Source: Gammaproteobacteria bacterium
GTDB lineage: Bacteria; Pseudomonadota; Gammaproteobacteria; Pseudomonadales; Azotimanducaceae
Assembly: GCA_012960535.1 (NCBI GenBank)
Contig: DUBB01000019.1
Location: 18,660-82,659, forward strand
Direction of reading: 5' to 3'
Length of the DNA stretch: 64,000 nucleotides
This document shows positions 45,693-59,870 of this stretch, in pieces. The position numbers and the translations under genes are program-made. The notes beneath the pieces were generated by a model. It worked only from the letters and a program-made list of their open reading frames with translations. It did no database searches and was not told the origin of the DNA. Each line of letters begins with the position of its first letter. Position 1 is the first letter of the stretch.

Positions 45693-46196
45693 ATGTCTAC
45701 CCTAGAAATATTGGAATTCCCAGACCCTCGGCTTAGAAAAAAAGCCCTGCCTATCGCCAACGTCACGGCAAAGGAGTACGACCTGGCAAGCCGAATGCTG
45801 GCTGCTATGTACAAGGCTCCCGGCATTGGCCTTGCGGCAACCCAGGTCAATATTCACAAGCGACTGATTGTTTGCGATGTATCCGAGAACCAGGATAACC
45901 CTCTGATACTGATAAACCCGGTGATACGAGAGTCTTATGGCTGCACCGAAAGCCAGGAGGGCTGCTTATCAATTCCTGGATTCTATGAGACCATAACCAG
46001 GTCCAGCGAGATCCTGATTGACACAATAGATCAACATGGCAAACCAATTTCAAAGGAAGCCAATGGCACACTGGCGATCTGTATACAGCATGAAATAGAT
46101 CATCTAGAAGGAAAACTATTTGTTGACTACCTGTCATCGACTAAACGACAGTTGATTCGAAAAAAACTCCTGAAAATCCAGCAGATGAAGGACTAG
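45693..46196 (+). CDS. def: Peptide deformylase
   Basis: Metalloenzyme removing the N-formyl group from nascent proteins. All three family motifs are present: GIGLAATQV, EGCLSIP (cysteine ligand) and QHEIDHLEGKLF (HEIDH). Length 167 (E. coli 169). It is followed by fmt after three bases; the def-fmt-rsmB-trkA-trkH order is a classic gammaproteobacterial operon. Confidence 0.97.
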   Translation: MSTLEILEFPDPRLRKKALPIANVTAKEYDLASRMLAAMYKAPGIGLAATQVNIHKRLIVCDVSENQDNPLILINPVIRESYGCTESQEGCLSIPGFYETITRSSEILIDTIDQHGKPISKEANGTLAICIQHEIDHLEGKLFVDYLSSTKRQLIRKKLLKIQQMKD

Positions 46197-46199
46197 TAA

Positions 46200-47162
46200 G
46201 TGAACATTCTGTTTGCTGGAACTCCAGATTTTGCAGCCGTTCATCTGCAAGCCCTCGTTGACAGCAGACACACCATAACGGGTGTCATAAGCCAACCTGA
46301 TAAACCCGGTAAACGCGGCAAACAAAAAAGACCCAGCCCTGTCAAACAACTGGCTGTGCACTACCATTTACCCTTATTTCAACCGCAGAAGTTAAGCGCC
46401 GAATTACTCTATTCGAATGCCGCAGATGTGCTGGTAGTGGTTGCCTATGGGCAAATTCTCGACCAAAGCATATTAGACCTGCCAAGATACGGCGCTATTA
46501 ATGTCCATGGGTCTGTCCTGCCAAGGTGGCGCGGGGCTGCGCCGGTACAACGCTCCATCATGGCAGGCGACCATAAAACCGGTATTTCAATAATGGCCAT
46601 GGATGCGGGATTGGATACCGGACCTGTCTACCAAACCAGAGAGGTCAACATTGCCGGCAAGGAAACAGCAGGCACATTGCTCAATAGACTGGCCGAACTG
46701 GGCCCGGATGCTTTATTGCATACGCTGGACCAACTGGAAACTCAGACAGCCCAGCTAAAACCACAGTCATTGTCTGGTCTGACCTATGCCAAAAAAATCA
46801 GCAAAACCGAAGCCAGGCTAAACTGGTACGATTCTGCTGTAAACCTGGAGCGCACTATTCGCGCGCTCAATCCAGACCCCATCGCTTTTGGTATCCTGGA
46901 TGAGCTCAGGATTCGCATCTGGGAAGCAGAGGTAGACACGACCCATAAACCAACTGAACCAGGCGAGCAGTCAAGCCCTGGTACTATTATTGCTGCAACC
47001 AAGCAGGGCCTGACCATCGCCTGTGGAACAGATAACCTAAAGATAACTGGTCTCCAGATACCTGGGGGTAAAGGAACCCTGGTACGGGGACCACAGATCA
47101 GAAACGCACGGGCGAGCCTCTTTAAAACAGGAAACCAATTTCAGGCGTTATCGCATGCGTAA
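46200..47162 (+). CDS. fmt: Methionyl-tRNA formyltransferase
   Basis: Formylates initiator Met-tRNA using 10-formyl-tetrahydrofolate. N-terminus NILFAGTPDFAAVHL; the formyl-donor signature HGSVLPRWRGAAPVQRSIMAGD with the catalytic asparagine/histidine region; C-terminal OB-like domain with LKITGLQIPGGKG. Length 320. GTG start four bases after the def stop; the end overlaps rsmB by eight bases. Confidence 0.97.
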   Translation: MNILFAGTPDFAAVHLQALVDSRHTITGVISQPDKPGKRGKQKRPSPVKQLAVHYHLPLFQPQKLSAELLYSNAADVLVVVAYGQILDQSILDLPRYGAINVHGSVLPRWRGAAPVQRSIMAGDHKTGISIMAMDAGLDTGPVYQTREVNIAGKETAGTLLNRLAELGPDALLHTLDQLETQTAQLKPQSLSGLTYAKKISKTEARLNWYDSAVNLERTIRALNPDPIAFGILDELRIRIWEAEVDTTHKPTEPGEQSSPGTIIAATKQGLTIACGTDNLKITGLQIPGGKGTLVRGPQIRNARASLFKTGNQFQALSHA

Positions 47163-48432
47163 CCTTAAGAATGAAGTCCGGGCTTTACACGAGGTGGTCA
47201 TCGAAAAAACCAGCTTTTCCGGTAAAGGCCTGGATGCTCTGGGCAAGCAGGTGGTATTCAGCGTGCTACGTCAATTCTTTGAACTCCAGGCAATCACCCA
47301 TGAACTCCTGGACAAACCACTTAACCAAAAACATATCGACCTTGAATTACTCATCATGTGCGGCCTTTACGCTGTAGATCACCTTGCTCAGCCCGTACAT
47401 ACGTCGGTCAATGCAGCAGTTGAAACCAGCAAGGCATTCAATAAAGCCTGGGCCAGGGGCCTGGTCAACGCGACCCTCAGGCGATACCTCAGAGACGCTC
47501 AAAACATTCGCCATAAGGCATTAACCAGTGATACCGCCATCAGCAATCATCCAGACTGGTTCACTACCAGCGTCCAGCAATACTGGCCAGAACAATACCA
47601 GCACATTATCGACGCCAATAACACGCCAGCACCGATGCACCTGCGTATCAACTGTCAAAAAATTTCACGCGACAACTATATGACAAAACTCGAGGCAGAA
47701 AATCTGGGCTGCATCAAAAGCCAGAATAGTCCGCACTGTCTGACGCTTATGGAACCCGTACCAGTCGAAAGACTACCCGCATTCAATCGAGGTTTTGTGA
47801 GTGTGCAGGACGAAGCTGCCCAGCTCGCCACCCTCATCCTTAAGCCAGTCGCAGGAGACCATATTTTAGATGCCTGTGCAGCGCCAGGCAGTAAATCCTG
47901 TCACCTGCTCGAGGTCGAACCAGGCATTAAGTTAACGTCAATAGATTCGAACTCGGATCGGCTAACCATGGTACAGGATAATTTTACCCGTCTGGGGTTG
48001 CAGGGAGACATCATTCATCAGGATCTATTACAAATCGATGATGATCAACTGGCCTGTTTCGACAAAATTCTCCTGGATGCGCCCTGTTCAGCGACCGGTG
48101 TCATCCGCCGGCATCCTGATATTAAATTACTGCGCCAAGCAAATGATATTGATAAGCTAGTATCTATTCAGCGACAACTACTGGAGAACTGCTGGAGAAT
48201 GTTGAAACCAGAAGGAAGCCTTGTCTATGTTACCTGTTCAATTCTTCCTCGAGAAAATGAACACTTGGTAGCCGCGTTCGTTCAGCAGCACACCGATGCC
48301 GAAACTATTGACATCCCATTAAGCATCGGCCATCGCCAATCGCCAGGATATCAATTGCTTCCAACAGTAGGGTCCCACGATGGGTTTTATTTCGCACATT
48401 TACGGAAAACCAGCGCGAGCATAATGCTATGA
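47155..48432 (+). CDS. rsmB: 16S rRNA m5C967 methyltransferase RsmB
   Basis: SAM-dependent RNA cytosine methyltransferase. An N-terminal NusB-like RNA-binding domain (residues 1-140, containing LLIMCGLYAVDHLAQPVHTS) precedes the catalytic domain with SAM motif DACAAPGSKSCHLLE, motif IV DAPCSATGVIRRHPDIK (one catalytic cysteine) and VTCSILPRENE (second cysteine). Length 425 (E. coli 429). Confidence 0.96.
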   Translation: MRNLKNEVRALHEVVIEKTSFSGKGLDALGKQVVFSVLRQFFELQAITHELLDKPLNQKHIDLELLIMCGLYAVDHLAQPVHTSVNAAVETSKAFNKAWARGLVNATLRRYLRDAQNIRHKALTSDTAISNHPDWFTTSVQQYWPEQYQHIIDANNTPAPMHLRINCQKISRDNYMTKLEAENLGCIKSQNSPHCLTLMEPVPVERLPAFNRGFVSVQDEAAQLATLILKPVAGDHILDACAAPGSKSCHLLEVEPGIKLTSIDSNSDRLTMVQDNFTRLGLQGDIIHQDLLQIDDDQLACFDKILLDAPCSATGVIRRHPDIKLLRQANDIDKLVSIQRQLLENCWRMLKPEGSLVYVTCSILPRENEHLVAAFVQQHTDAETIDIPLSIGHRQSPGYQLLPTVGSHDGFYFAHLRKTSASIML

Positions 48433-49802
48433 AAATTATCATATTAGGCGCTGGACAGGTCGGCGCTGGGTTAGCAAAGAACCTGGTAAAGGAAGCCAGC
48501 GATATTACTGTCGTTGATACCAACGCCAATCGATTACGCGACCTGCAGGACCGCTACGATATTCGAACTGTTACAGGCATGGCCTCTCACCCGGACGTCC
48601 TCTATCGTGCCGGTGCCGAAGATGCCGACATGTTAATAGCAGTTACCGATAATGACGAAGTCAATATGGTGGCCTGCCAGGTGGCCTACACGGTATTCCA
48701 CACACCAACAAAAATAGCCAGAATTCGATCTAGAGCCTATTTAACCAGCGGCGGCATATTCAGAGATGATGCCAGCCCAGTGGATCATATCGTTAATCCG
48801 GAAGAAATCGTAACCCATGATATTCAGCGTCTCATCGATAACCCTGGAGCATTACAGGTAATAGATTTCGCCAGCGGCCAGGTCAAACTGGTTGGGCTCA
48901 AAGCGCACAGTAATAGTCCGATGGTTAACCAGCAACTTAAAACGCTTCACAAACATATGCCGCTGGTTGAAACACGCGTAGCTGCCATATTTCGCAAGGA
49001 TCACCCTATTATCCCAAAAGGAAGCACCGTTATAGAAGCAGACGATGAAGTCTTTTTTATTGCGGCTGCTGAGCACATTCAAACCGTCACCAGTGAATTA
49101 CGCCAGAATGAAAAGCCCAATAAGCGAGTCATTATTGCCGGGGGAGGTCAGATAGGTGAGAATTTAGCAATCCAAATTGAAAAAAAATACGGTGTTCGTA
49201 TTATCGAGCAAAATCGACAACGCTGTGAAGCCCTGGCCGAATCACTTTCCAGATCGATTGTTCTCAACGGCAACGCATCCGATCGTGAACTGTTACTGGA
49301 GGAAAATATTGAAGAAACTGACGTATTCTGTGCTGTTACCAACGATGACGAAGCTAACATCATGTCATCGATGCTGGCAAAGAGTCTAGGCGCTCGGAAG
49401 GTCATCACGCTGATCAATAATCCTGCTTATACTGATCTCATTCACGAACAGGACATCGACATTGCGGTGTCCCCGCAAATGGCAACCCTTGGCGCTATTC
49501 TTACCCATATTCGACTCGGCGATGTGGTTCAGGTTCACTCGCTGAGGAGAGGGGCAGCCGAAGCGATAGAAGCGATAGCCCATGGCGACAAGAATTCATC
49601 CAAGGTCATCGGTAAAGCCCTGGGTGATATCCAACTGCCTTCGGGAACCAATATTGGCGCACTGGTCCGAGCTGGCGAAGTTCTCATTGCTCATGATGAT
49701 ATTGTGGTAGAACCTGATGACCACTTCATTCTGTTTCTGGTAGACAAAACAAAAATTAAAGAAGTCGAGGTGCTCTTTCAGGCGCCTTTGAGTTTTTTCT
49801 AG
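48429..49802 (+). CDS. trkA: Trk potassium uptake regulatory subunit TrkA
   Basis: Peripheral membrane protein with two tandem RCK units controlling the TrkH channel. Each begins with a Rossmann NAD motif: IILGAGQVGAGLA at residue 3 and IIAGGGQIGENLA near residue 236; each is followed by a TrkA-C domain. Length 457 (E. coli 458). The start overlaps rsmB by four bases and trkH follows three bases after its stop. Confidence 0.97.
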   Translation: MKIIILGAGQVGAGLAKNLVKEASDITVVDTNANRLRDLQDRYDIRTVTGMASHPDVLYRAGAEDADMLIAVTDNDEVNMVACQVAYTVFHTPTKIARIRSRAYLTSGGIFRDDASPVDHIVNPEEIVTHDIQRLIDNPGALQVIDFASGQVKLVGLKAHSNSPMVNQQLKTLHKHMPLVETRVAAIFRKDHPIIPKGSTVIEADDEVFFIAAAEHIQTVTSELRQNEKPNKRVIIAGGGQIGENLAIQIEKKYGVRIIEQNRQRCEALAESLSRSIVLNGNASDRELLLEENIEETDVFCAVTNDDEANIMSSMLAKSLGARKVITLINNPAYTDLIHEQDIDIAVSPQMATLGAILTHIRLGDVVQVHSLRRGAAEAIEAIAHGDKNSSKVIGKALGDIQLPSGTNIGALVRAGEVLIAHDDIVVEPDDHFILFLVDKTKIKEVEVLFQAPLSFF

Positions 49803-49805
49803 CTC

Positions 49806-51251
49806 ATGCAGATCGGCGTTACTTTTCGAATTCTTGGCGCTTTGCTGCTGTTTTTCAGTGCCACCATGCTGCCGCCAATTGCTGTCTCCCTGCTCTACCA
49901 GGATGGCGCCTACGAAGTCTTCGTAAAATCCATGGTCACCATCTTCCTATCAGGCGCAACCCTCTGGTTTGTGTTTCGAAACTATCAAAAAGAACTGAAG
50001 ACCCGCGACGGCTTTCTAATTACCGTTCTTTGTTACCTTGCTCTAGGCTGTTTCAGCGCATTGCCATTTTACGATGCTGTACTGCTTGATCTGACACTGG
50101 CAGATGCGTTTTTTGAATCCTTCTCTGGATTAACAACCACCGGCGGTACGGTTATAGTCGGCCTCGATCAGCTGCCAGCATCACTGCTCTATTACCGACA
50201 GCAACTCCAGTGGTTGGGCGGCATGGGCATCATCGTGCTGGCAGTCGCTATTTTACCGATGCTGGGTATAGGGGGTATGCAATTGTATCGAGCAGAAACG
50301 CCCGGTCCCATTAAAGACAGCAAACTGACCCCCAGGATCAAACAAACAGCTATAGCCCTGTGGTCAATATATATCAGTCTGACCGTTATGTGCGCTTTAG
50401 CTTACTGGATTGCAGGAATGACATTATTCGATGCCATCTGCCACAGTTTTTCCACCATCGCCATAGGTGGATTCTCTACACATGATGCCAGTATTGGATA
50501 TTTCGATTCCGCCGCCATTGAAGCCGTTGCCGTTGTTTTTATGCTTATTTCTGGTCTTAATTATGCGCTGCATTTTTTTACGGTAAGAGACCACTCGATT
50601 CGCCACTACTTTCAGGACGAAGAAGCTCGTTTTTACCTGGTAATTATTATCATCGCCATCGTGATAACCGCGATAGTCCTAGCGACAACACTCACCAGCG
50701 GCGAAACAGCTGTCAGGCAAGCTGTCTTCCAGGTCGTATCAATATTTACGACAACAGGTTTTGCCACAACTCAATTCAGCGAATGGCCGAGTATTTTGCC
50801 TTACCTGTTAATACTGGGTGCCTTTGCAGGTGCCTGTGCAGGATCCACTGGTGGCGGCCTCAAGATTATCCGGGTGTTATTGATATACAAACAGGGGCTT
50901 CGAGAAATATACCGACTAATACACCCTAATGCTATTTTTCCGATAAAAGTAAGCGGCCGTAAAATGACCGATAATGTCATCGATGCAGTCTGGGGATTCT
51001 TCTCAATTTACATCCTGTTGTTCATCGTCCTGCTGCTCGGTCTAATCGCAACTGATCTAGATTTTGTAACCGCCTTTTCAGCTGTCGGGTCCGCCCTGAA
51101 TAATCTTGGACCCGGACTCGGCGCAGTGGCAGAGAATTACGCCGAAATCAGTAGCACCGCTAAGTTTCTACTCTGTCTTGGGATGGTACTGGGACGACTG
51201 GAAATCTTTACCATATTAGTTTTGTTTACCGCTATGTTCTGGCGAAAATAA
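49806..51251 (+). CDS. trkH: Trk potassium uptake channel subunit TrkH
   Basis: Membrane pore of the Trk system: four pseudo-repeats of two helices around a selectivity loop. Filter-like segments are SGLTTTGGTVI, FSTIAIGGFST, FTTTGFATT and LNNLGPGLG. Length 481 (E. coli TrkH 483). Located directly after trkA. Last assured member of the def operon, with the methyltransferase gene six bases downstream probably cotranscribed. Confidence 0.96.
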   Translation: MQIGVTFRILGALLLFFSATMLPPIAVSLLYQDGAYEVFVKSMVTIFLSGATLWFVFRNYQKELKTRDGFLITVLCYLALGCFSALPFYDAVLLDLTLADAFFESFSGLTTTGGTVIVGLDQLPASLLYYRQQLQWLGGMGIIVLAVAILPMLGIGGMQLYRAETPGPIKDSKLTPRIKQTAIALWSIYISLTVMCALAYWIAGMTLFDAICHSFSTIAIGGFSTHDASIGYFDSAAIEAVAVVFMLISGLNYALHFFTVRDHSIRHYFQDEEARFYLVIIIIAIVITAIVLATTLTSGETAVRQAVFQVVSIFTTTGFATTQFSEWPSILPYLLILGAFAGACAGSTGGGLKIIRVLLIYKQGLREIYRLIHPNAIFPIKVSGRKMTDNVIDAVWGFFSIYILLFIVLLLGLIATDLDFVTAFSAVGSALNNLGPGLGAVAENYAEISSTAKFLLCLGMVLGRLEIFTILVLFTAMFWRK

Positions 51252-51257
51252 GCGCCT

Positions 51258-51836
51258 GTGTCCAGCCAGCAGAAGTGGGACCGTATCTATGCGCAGCAAA
51301 ATTATCCTGCACCAGCAAACCCCTTGTTACAACAATACGCTTTTCTTTTTCCCAATAATGCCACCGTTCTGGATCTCGCTTGCGGTCTGGGCAGTAACAG
51401 TCTTTATCTTGCCCAATTGGGATGTCGGCTAACTGCCTGGGATATCTCGCCTGTTGCTCTGCAAAAACTTACCACCGAAGCTGACAGACTTGGCGTTGAC
51501 ATCAATACCGTATGTCTTGATATCAACGCAGCTTCCTTTGACCAGCAGCACTTCGACCTGATCATCGTTAATCACTATCTGGACCGCAATCTGGCACCGT
51601 CTTTAGTAAGGGCGCTTAACCCAGGAGGGATTCTATTTTACCAAACCTTCGTTCGGACTTCTTTGCCATCGAATAAGCGAACGGGCCCAAGAAATCCTGC
51701 CTATTTGCTAGCGCAAGGTGAACTGCTGTCACTATTCAGCGATTTACACGCCAGGGTCTTTATCGATCTCCAATCCACTGGCGCTACTGGCCAGGGGCTA
51801 CGCAATCAATCACTGCTTATTGCTGAAAAAGACTAG
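51258..51836 (+). CDS. SAM-dependent class I methyltransferase, TehB-like
   Basis: Small methyltransferase: motif I VLDLACGLGSNSLYLAQLG (near residue 36), acidic loop AWDISPVAL, motif IV FDLIIVNHYLDRNL. Length 192. It resembles TehB-type enzymes, but the substrate is not evident and related proteins follow trkH in other gammaproteobacteria without known function. GTG start. Its end overlaps the convergent acyltransferase stop by four bases. Confidence 0.8.
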   Translation: MSSQQKWDRIYAQQNYPAPANPLLQQYAFLFPNNATVLDLACGLGSNSLYLAQLGCRLTAWDISPVALQKLTTEADRLGVDINTVCLDINAASFDQQHFDLIIVNHYLDRNLAPSLVRALNPGGILFYQTFVRTSLPSNKRTGPRNPAYLLAQGELLSLFSDLHARVFIDLQSTGATGQGLRNQSLLIAEKD

Positions 51837-52726
51837 TGAAACGCTTCTTTTTCAAATGAGTACAGTTTTTTTTCACCTTCAGGACGAAACTTGAAGCGTT
51901 TATATTCCCATTGATATTGCTCGGGGCAGACCCGTACGCACGCTTCAATGGTTTTGTTCAGACCCTGCACTGCAGTTTGTTCATCCAGGCTCGCGAAGTC
52001 CGGATGCGGTTCACTGAAACAAATCTTGAAAAGACCACTGGGCAAACGATAAACCGCCACAGCTAACACCGTTACTTTGGCTCGCTGAGTTAATCGATAT
52101 GCAAGCCGATCGGTTAAAGCCAGAGACCCAAAGAAAGCAGCAAATAGTCCGCTTTCCGGTATTTGATCCGGTAATACTGTTACCACCCCACCTTGACTAA
52201 GCGCCCGAAATAACCGACTCAAACCCCGCTTATCGGTTGCCACCATTTCGTTTCCATACTGACTTCGCAAGGCAACAATTGCATCGCTCAAGCTGGTTAA
52301 CTTCGGTGGTTTATATAGCGCCGTCATGCCGCCTTTTTGAGAAAGATAAACGTTCAATAATTCCCAGTTTCCCAAGTGCGGCAATAGCAGAAGAGTCCCT
52401 TTTGAATCTCTTAAAGCAGCTATCAGCAGGTTTTCGCCTTCGATTTTTGAAATCCATTTAAGTAAGCGCTTACTATCAGCCAGCCAGGCAGCCGGTGTCT
52501 CCATCAAAGTTTTACCTGTTGATATCAGGCTACTCAATACCAGTTTTTTCTGTCCTTGTGCAGACAAATGTCCAAAACAAAGGCCTATATTAGCCTGGGT
52601 CACACGACAAGCCTGAGACCGGGCTAGAAAATGACCATAACCAATCAGCCAACCGAGTGCCTGACTCATCTTTCTGGGCTGCAAAGCCAGCAGCTGCAAC
52701 AAAGTCAATATGAACCTAGAAATCAT
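51833..52726 (-). CDS. LpxL/HtrB-type lipid A acyltransferase family protein
   Basis: Inner-membrane acyltransferase that adds a secondary acyl chain to lipid A or a related lipid. The catalytic HxxxxE is in LLLPHLGNWELLNVYL, preceded by an N-terminal hydrophobic region (MISRFILTLLQLLALQP); QANIGLCFG and LPDQIPESGLFAAFFG are family segments. From the ATG at 52726 it has 297 residues; the longer frame runs through tag and is unlikely. The start overlaps the tag stop by 11 bases. Which acyl chain is transferred is unknown. Confidence 0.85.
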   Translation of the reverse strand: MISRFILTLLQLLALQPRKMSQALGWLIGYGHFLARSQACRVTQANIGLCFGHLSAQGQKKLVLSSLISTGKTLMETPAAWLADSKRLLKWISKIEGENLLIAALRDSKGTLLLLPHLGNWELLNVYLSQKGGMTALYKPPKLTSLSDAIVALRSQYGNEMVATDKRGLSRLFRALSQGGVVTVLPDQIPESGLFAAFFGSLALTDRLAYRLTQRAKVTVLAVAVYRLPSGLFKICFSEPHPDFASLDEQTAVQGLNKTIEACVRVCPEQYQWEYKRFKFRPEGEKKLYSFEKEAFH

Positions 52727-53294
52727 TAATCGCTCTGCATTCCTGATGCCGAAAACAAGACACGAGATGGTCGTTAACCATCCCGGTAGCTTGCATGAAG
52801 GCATAACAAATGGTGGGACCAACAAAGGTAAACCCATCTTTTTTAAGCTGCTTACTCATCTGAAAAGAACGAGCATCTGAGCCAGGTACCTGGCTTAGCA
52901 ACGTAAACTGATGCTCGATTACCTTGCCGTCAACAAAAGACCAGACATAGTCAGAAAAGCATCTGCCATCATCCCGCAATGACAGGAAACACCGTGCATT
53001 TGAAACAGCACCGCGAATCTTTGATTGATTCCTTATAATTCCCTTATCCGTTAACAAAGCTTGAATTTTGGCCTCGTCGTATCGGGCTATCTTTTCAGGG
53101 TTGAAAGCATCCATAACTCGTCGATAGTGATCTCGTTTCTTTAAAATAGTAATCCAGCTCAATCCAGCCTGAAATCCTTCCAGTAACAAAAACTCAAATA
53201 ATAAAGTATCATCATAAAGTGGCACGGCCCACTCTTCATCGTGATATTTTTCGTACATCGGATCGCCGTCTGCCCAACCACATCTTAACTTCAT
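52716..53294 (-). CDS. tag: 3-methyladenine DNA glycosylase I
   Basis: Base-excision enzyme for 3-methyladenine. Starts with MKLRCGWADGDPMYEKYHDEEWAVP (shared zinc and substrate region begins RCGW), contains LLLEGFQAGLSWITILKKR and ends with the zinc-binding histidines in VSCFRHQEC. Length 192 (E. coli 187). The ATG at 53294 has AGGG upstream. It is divergent from glyQ, as in many relatives, and overlaps the acyltransferase gene. Confidence 0.95.
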   Translation of the reverse strand: MKLRCGWADGDPMYEKYHDEEWAVPLYDDTLLFEFLLLEGFQAGLSWITILKKRDHYRRVMDAFNPEKIARYDEAKIQALLTDKGIIRNQSKIRGAVSNARCFLSLRDDGRCFSDYVWSFVDGKVIEHQFTLLSQVPGSDARSFQMSKQLKKDGFTFVGPTICYAFMQATGMVNDHLVSCFRHQECRAINDF

Positions 53295-53356
53295 ATCGTT
53301 AACCCTGTTCAATATTGGTTATACTTACCGACTTTTCAATACAGAGCAATTCCCGG

Positions 53357-54292
53357 ATGGCAAAAACAGATACGTTCCAGGATCTAATTCTTTCGCTTCA
53401 ACATTTCTGGTCTGAAAAGAACTGTGTGCTCATGCAGCCTTATGACATGGAAGTGGGTGCGGGTACCTTTCATCCAGCCACCTTTTTACGAGCCATTGGC
53501 CCTGAGTCCTGGTCGGCAGCTTATGTACAGCCGTGCCGAAGGCCCACCGACGGTCGCTACGGAAAGAACCCTAATAGATACCAATATTACTACCAGTTCC
53601 AGGTAGTCATGAAGCCCAACCCAGAAAATTTTCAGGCGCTGTATCTGGAATCTCTACAATATTTGGGTATCGATACCAAGGTGCACGATATTCGGTTCGT
53701 CGAGGACAACTGGGAATCCCCGTCTCTGGGTGCATGGGGGCTGGGTTGGGAGGTCTGGATGGATGGCATGGAAATAACCCAATTCACCTATTTTCAACAG
53801 GTAGCCGGACTGGAATGCTATCCAGTCATGGGTGAGATCACTTATGGACTGGAGCGCCTGGCACTTTACCTACAGGGGGTAGAAGATTTCCAACAACTCG
53901 TGTGGGCCAAAAATGACAACGGTATCGTGTCCTACGCAGACGTCTTCCATCAATACGAAGTCGAGATGTCGACCTTTAATTTTGATCAGGCAGATATTAA
54001 AGGCCTCTTTTCACAATTTGAGTTTTATGCAAGTGAGACCACCAGAATGCTCGATGTTGATCTACCCTTGGCTGCCTATGAATATGTTATCAAGGCTTCG
54101 CACACCTTCAATCTACTGGATGCCCGGCAAGCCATATCGGTTACCGAGCGACAACGCTTTATGTTAAGAGTGAGGACGCTTTCAAGCGCAGTTGGGCAAA
54201 GCTATTTCAATGCCAGAAAAGCATTGGGTTTTCCTCTCGCTGTAGAATCAGCTCGCCAGGCGGCGATGCAGGAGAAAACCAATGGCAGCTAA
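53357..54292 (+). CDS. glyQ: Glycyl-tRNA synthetase alpha subunit
   Basis: Catalytic alpha subunit of the bacterial alpha2-beta2 glycyl-tRNA synthetase. [59 protein letters not shown] and [26 protein letters not shown] are all canonical class-II motifs. The ATG at 53357 gives 311 residues (E. coli 303); the longer frame starts in the tag promoter. Overlaps glyS by 11 bases. Confidence 0.97.
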   Translation: MAKTDTFQDLILSLQHFWSEKNCVLMQPYDMEVGAGTFHPATFLRAIGPESWSAAYVQPCRRPTDGRYGKNPNRYQYYYQFQVVMKPNPENFQALYLESLQYLGIDTKVHDIRFVEDNWESPSLGAWGLGWEVWMDGMEITQFTYFQQVAGLECYPVMGEITYGLERLALYLQGVEDFQQLVWAKNDNGIVSYADVFHQYEVEMSTFNFDQADIKGLFSQFEFYASETTRMLDVDLPLAAYEYVIKASHTFNLLDARQAISVTERQRFMLRVRTLSSAVGQSYFNARKALGFPLAVESARQAAMQEKTNGS

Positions 54293-56339
54293 ACCACTGC
54301 TTATAGAAATTGGCATGGAAGAACTGCCACCCAAACAGCTCAAGCCGCTAATGGATGCGCTAGGGCGGGAAGTCGCTACTCAACTAGATGCCCTACAACT
54401 CCCTTTTCAGGACATTGAAACTTTTTCTACACCGCGCCGATTAGCGGTTAGAGTTAATGCACTAGCCAGTCAACAGGCAGATCAGAACATAGAACGAAAG
54501 GGCCCTTCGCTGAGCGCAGCCTACGATAGCCAAGACAAACCAAGCAAGGCTTTGCTTGGATTCGCAAAGTCCTGTGGTATAGATGAAATAAGTGCCCTGC
54601 AGACGCTCGAAACCAAAAAGGGAAGCTGGGTGGTGTATCGATCCAGCATGCCAGGTAAAAGCCTGAAGGATTTAATCCAGGCCATATTACATCAATCCAC
54701 AGTTAAACTACCTATAGCCAAAAAAATGCGCTGGGGGTTTTCAAGAGACGAGTTTGTCAGGCCCGTTCAGTGGCTTCTAGTCCTGCATGGAAGCACTATT
54801 CTGGCTAGCTCTCTGTTTGGCAAAAAGTCCGACAGGGTAACCAGCGGGCACCGTTATATGGGCAAAAAGCGACGAGCTATTGACCATGCCCAGAACTATG
54901 AAGCGATTCTAGGCGAAGAAAAGGTCGTGGTAAACTTCGAGCAGCGGCGCAATCAGATAATTACTCAACTGGAGCTGGCAGCTGCAGATCTAGACGGCAT
55001 TGTTACCCGAGACGAAGATCTGCTCGATGAAGTCACGGCGCTGGTGGAGTGGCCGGTTGTACTTTCCGGCTCTTTCTCAACTTCTTTTCTTAGCGTTCCG
55101 GAAGAAGCGCTGATCTCGGCAATGCGGGAACACCAGAGATATTTCCATATTAGAAATTCAAAAGGTGTACTACTTCCGCATTTTCTCACCGTTACAAATA
55201 TTGAAAGCCATCAGTCGCAGACCATCGTGAAGGGTAATGAACGTGTGATTGCACCGCGTTTAGCGGATGCGGCCTTCTTTTACGACAAAGATGTTGCAAC
55301 ATCCAACGACAGTCGTTTGCAAAAGCTGGGTAAGGTCGTTTTCCAACATCAACTTGGGTCTTTTTTAGATAAAGCCAATCGAATATCTGCACTAGCCGGT
55401 TTTATTGCAGCTGCAATCAACGTTGATCCAGAACCTGCCAGACGGGCAGGCTTGCTGGCTAAAACAGATTTAGTCAGCCATATGGTCGGCGAGTTTCCCG
55501 ATCTACAAGGCATTATGGGCGGCTATTACGCGGAGAAGTCTGGCGAATCCAGCGTTGTCGTGGCCGCCATTGGAGAGCATTATCAGCCCAGTTTTTCAGG
55601 AGACAAGCTGCCTGGCAGTGATACAGCCTGCTGCCTCGCGTTAGCAGACAAGCTAGATACATTGGTAGGGCTGTTTGCAATCGGCCAACCACCCACCGGA
55701 AGTAAAGACCCATTTGGTCTGAGGCGGCTGGCGCTCGGTATAGTCAGGATCTGTATCGAAAAACAACTTCCCTTAGATCTGGTAACGATCGCTGAGTACA
55801 GTAGTTCATTATTTTCTCACCGATCTGACAACCACACACTATTGGAATACATTAGGGACCGATTTGAACAATGGCTCGTTGATCAGGGCAAGCCATTGGA
55901 CGTCATTCGAGCAATTCGCCATCGAAGCGATAACATCCATAATTTACTATCAGCAACAGCCGATATTGAAGCCCTGATAGCCTTCCGTTCCAGACCGGAA
56001 GCAGCTCAATTGATCCTTGCTCAAAAGCGTATTCAAAAAATACTCGACAAATCGACACTAAACTCACAATCCCAGGTCAATATAGCGCTTTTCCAACATC
56101 CCAGTGAACATGAACTCTATACCGAAATCCTTAACCTGCAGGAAATTGAAACAAAGGACTTCGGCTTCAGTCAGCGTCTGACAAAACTGGCTGGCAGTTC
56201 TAACTCACTGCAGGCGTATTTTGAGAATGTCATGGTCATGGATGAGAATCTGGAACTACGGCAGAATCGACTAGCCACGCTTAACCTACTCAGGAAGATG
56301 GTTATGAATATGGCAGATCTCTCGCTGTTGCAGAGTTAA
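54282..56339 (+). CDS. glyS: Glycyl-tRNA synthetase beta subunit
   Basis: tRNA-binding beta subunit. Opens with [19 protein letters not shown], contains [33 protein letters not shown] and [17 protein letters not shown], and ends in an anticodon-binding helical domain. Length 685 (E. coli 689). It overlaps glyQ and is convergent with gyrB with 32 bases between the stops; no terminator is visible there. Confidence 0.97.
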   Translation: MAAKPLLIEIGMEELPPKQLKPLMDALGREVATQLDALQLPFQDIETFSTPRRLAVRVNALASQQADQNIERKGPSLSAAYDSQDKPSKALLGFAKSCGIDEISALQTLETKKGSWVVYRSSMPGKSLKDLIQAILHQSTVKLPIAKKMRWGFSRDEFVRPVQWLLVLHGSTILASSLFGKKSDRVTSGHRYMGKKRRAIDHAQNYEAILGEEKVVVNFEQRRNQIITQLELAAADLDGIVTRDEDLLDEVTALVEWPVVLSGSFSTSFLSVPEEALISAMREHQRYFHIRNSKGVLLPHFLTVTNIESHQSQTIVKGNERVIAPRLADAAFFYDKDVATSNDSRLQKLGKVVFQHQLGSFLDKANRISALAGFIAAAINVDPEPARRAGLLAKTDLVSHMVGEFPDLQGIMGGYYAEKSGESSVVVAAIGEHYQPSFSGDKLPGSDTACCLALADKLDTLVGLFAIGQPPTGSKDPFGLRRLALGIVRICIEKQLPLDLVTIAEYSSSLFSHRSDNHTLLEYIRDRFEQWLVDQGKPLDVIRAIRHRSDNIHNLLSATADIEALIAFRSRPEAAQLILAQKRIQKILDKSTLNSQSQVNIALFQHPSEHELYTEILNLQEIETKDFGFSQRLTKLAGSSNSLQAYFENVMVMDENLELRQNRLATLNLLRKMVMNMADLSLLQS

Positions 56340-56371
56340 CAACTTGCCAGGCTCTGCTGACGCTGACATCA

Positions 56372-59866
<3,495 letters not shown>

Positions 59867-59870
<4 letters not shown>
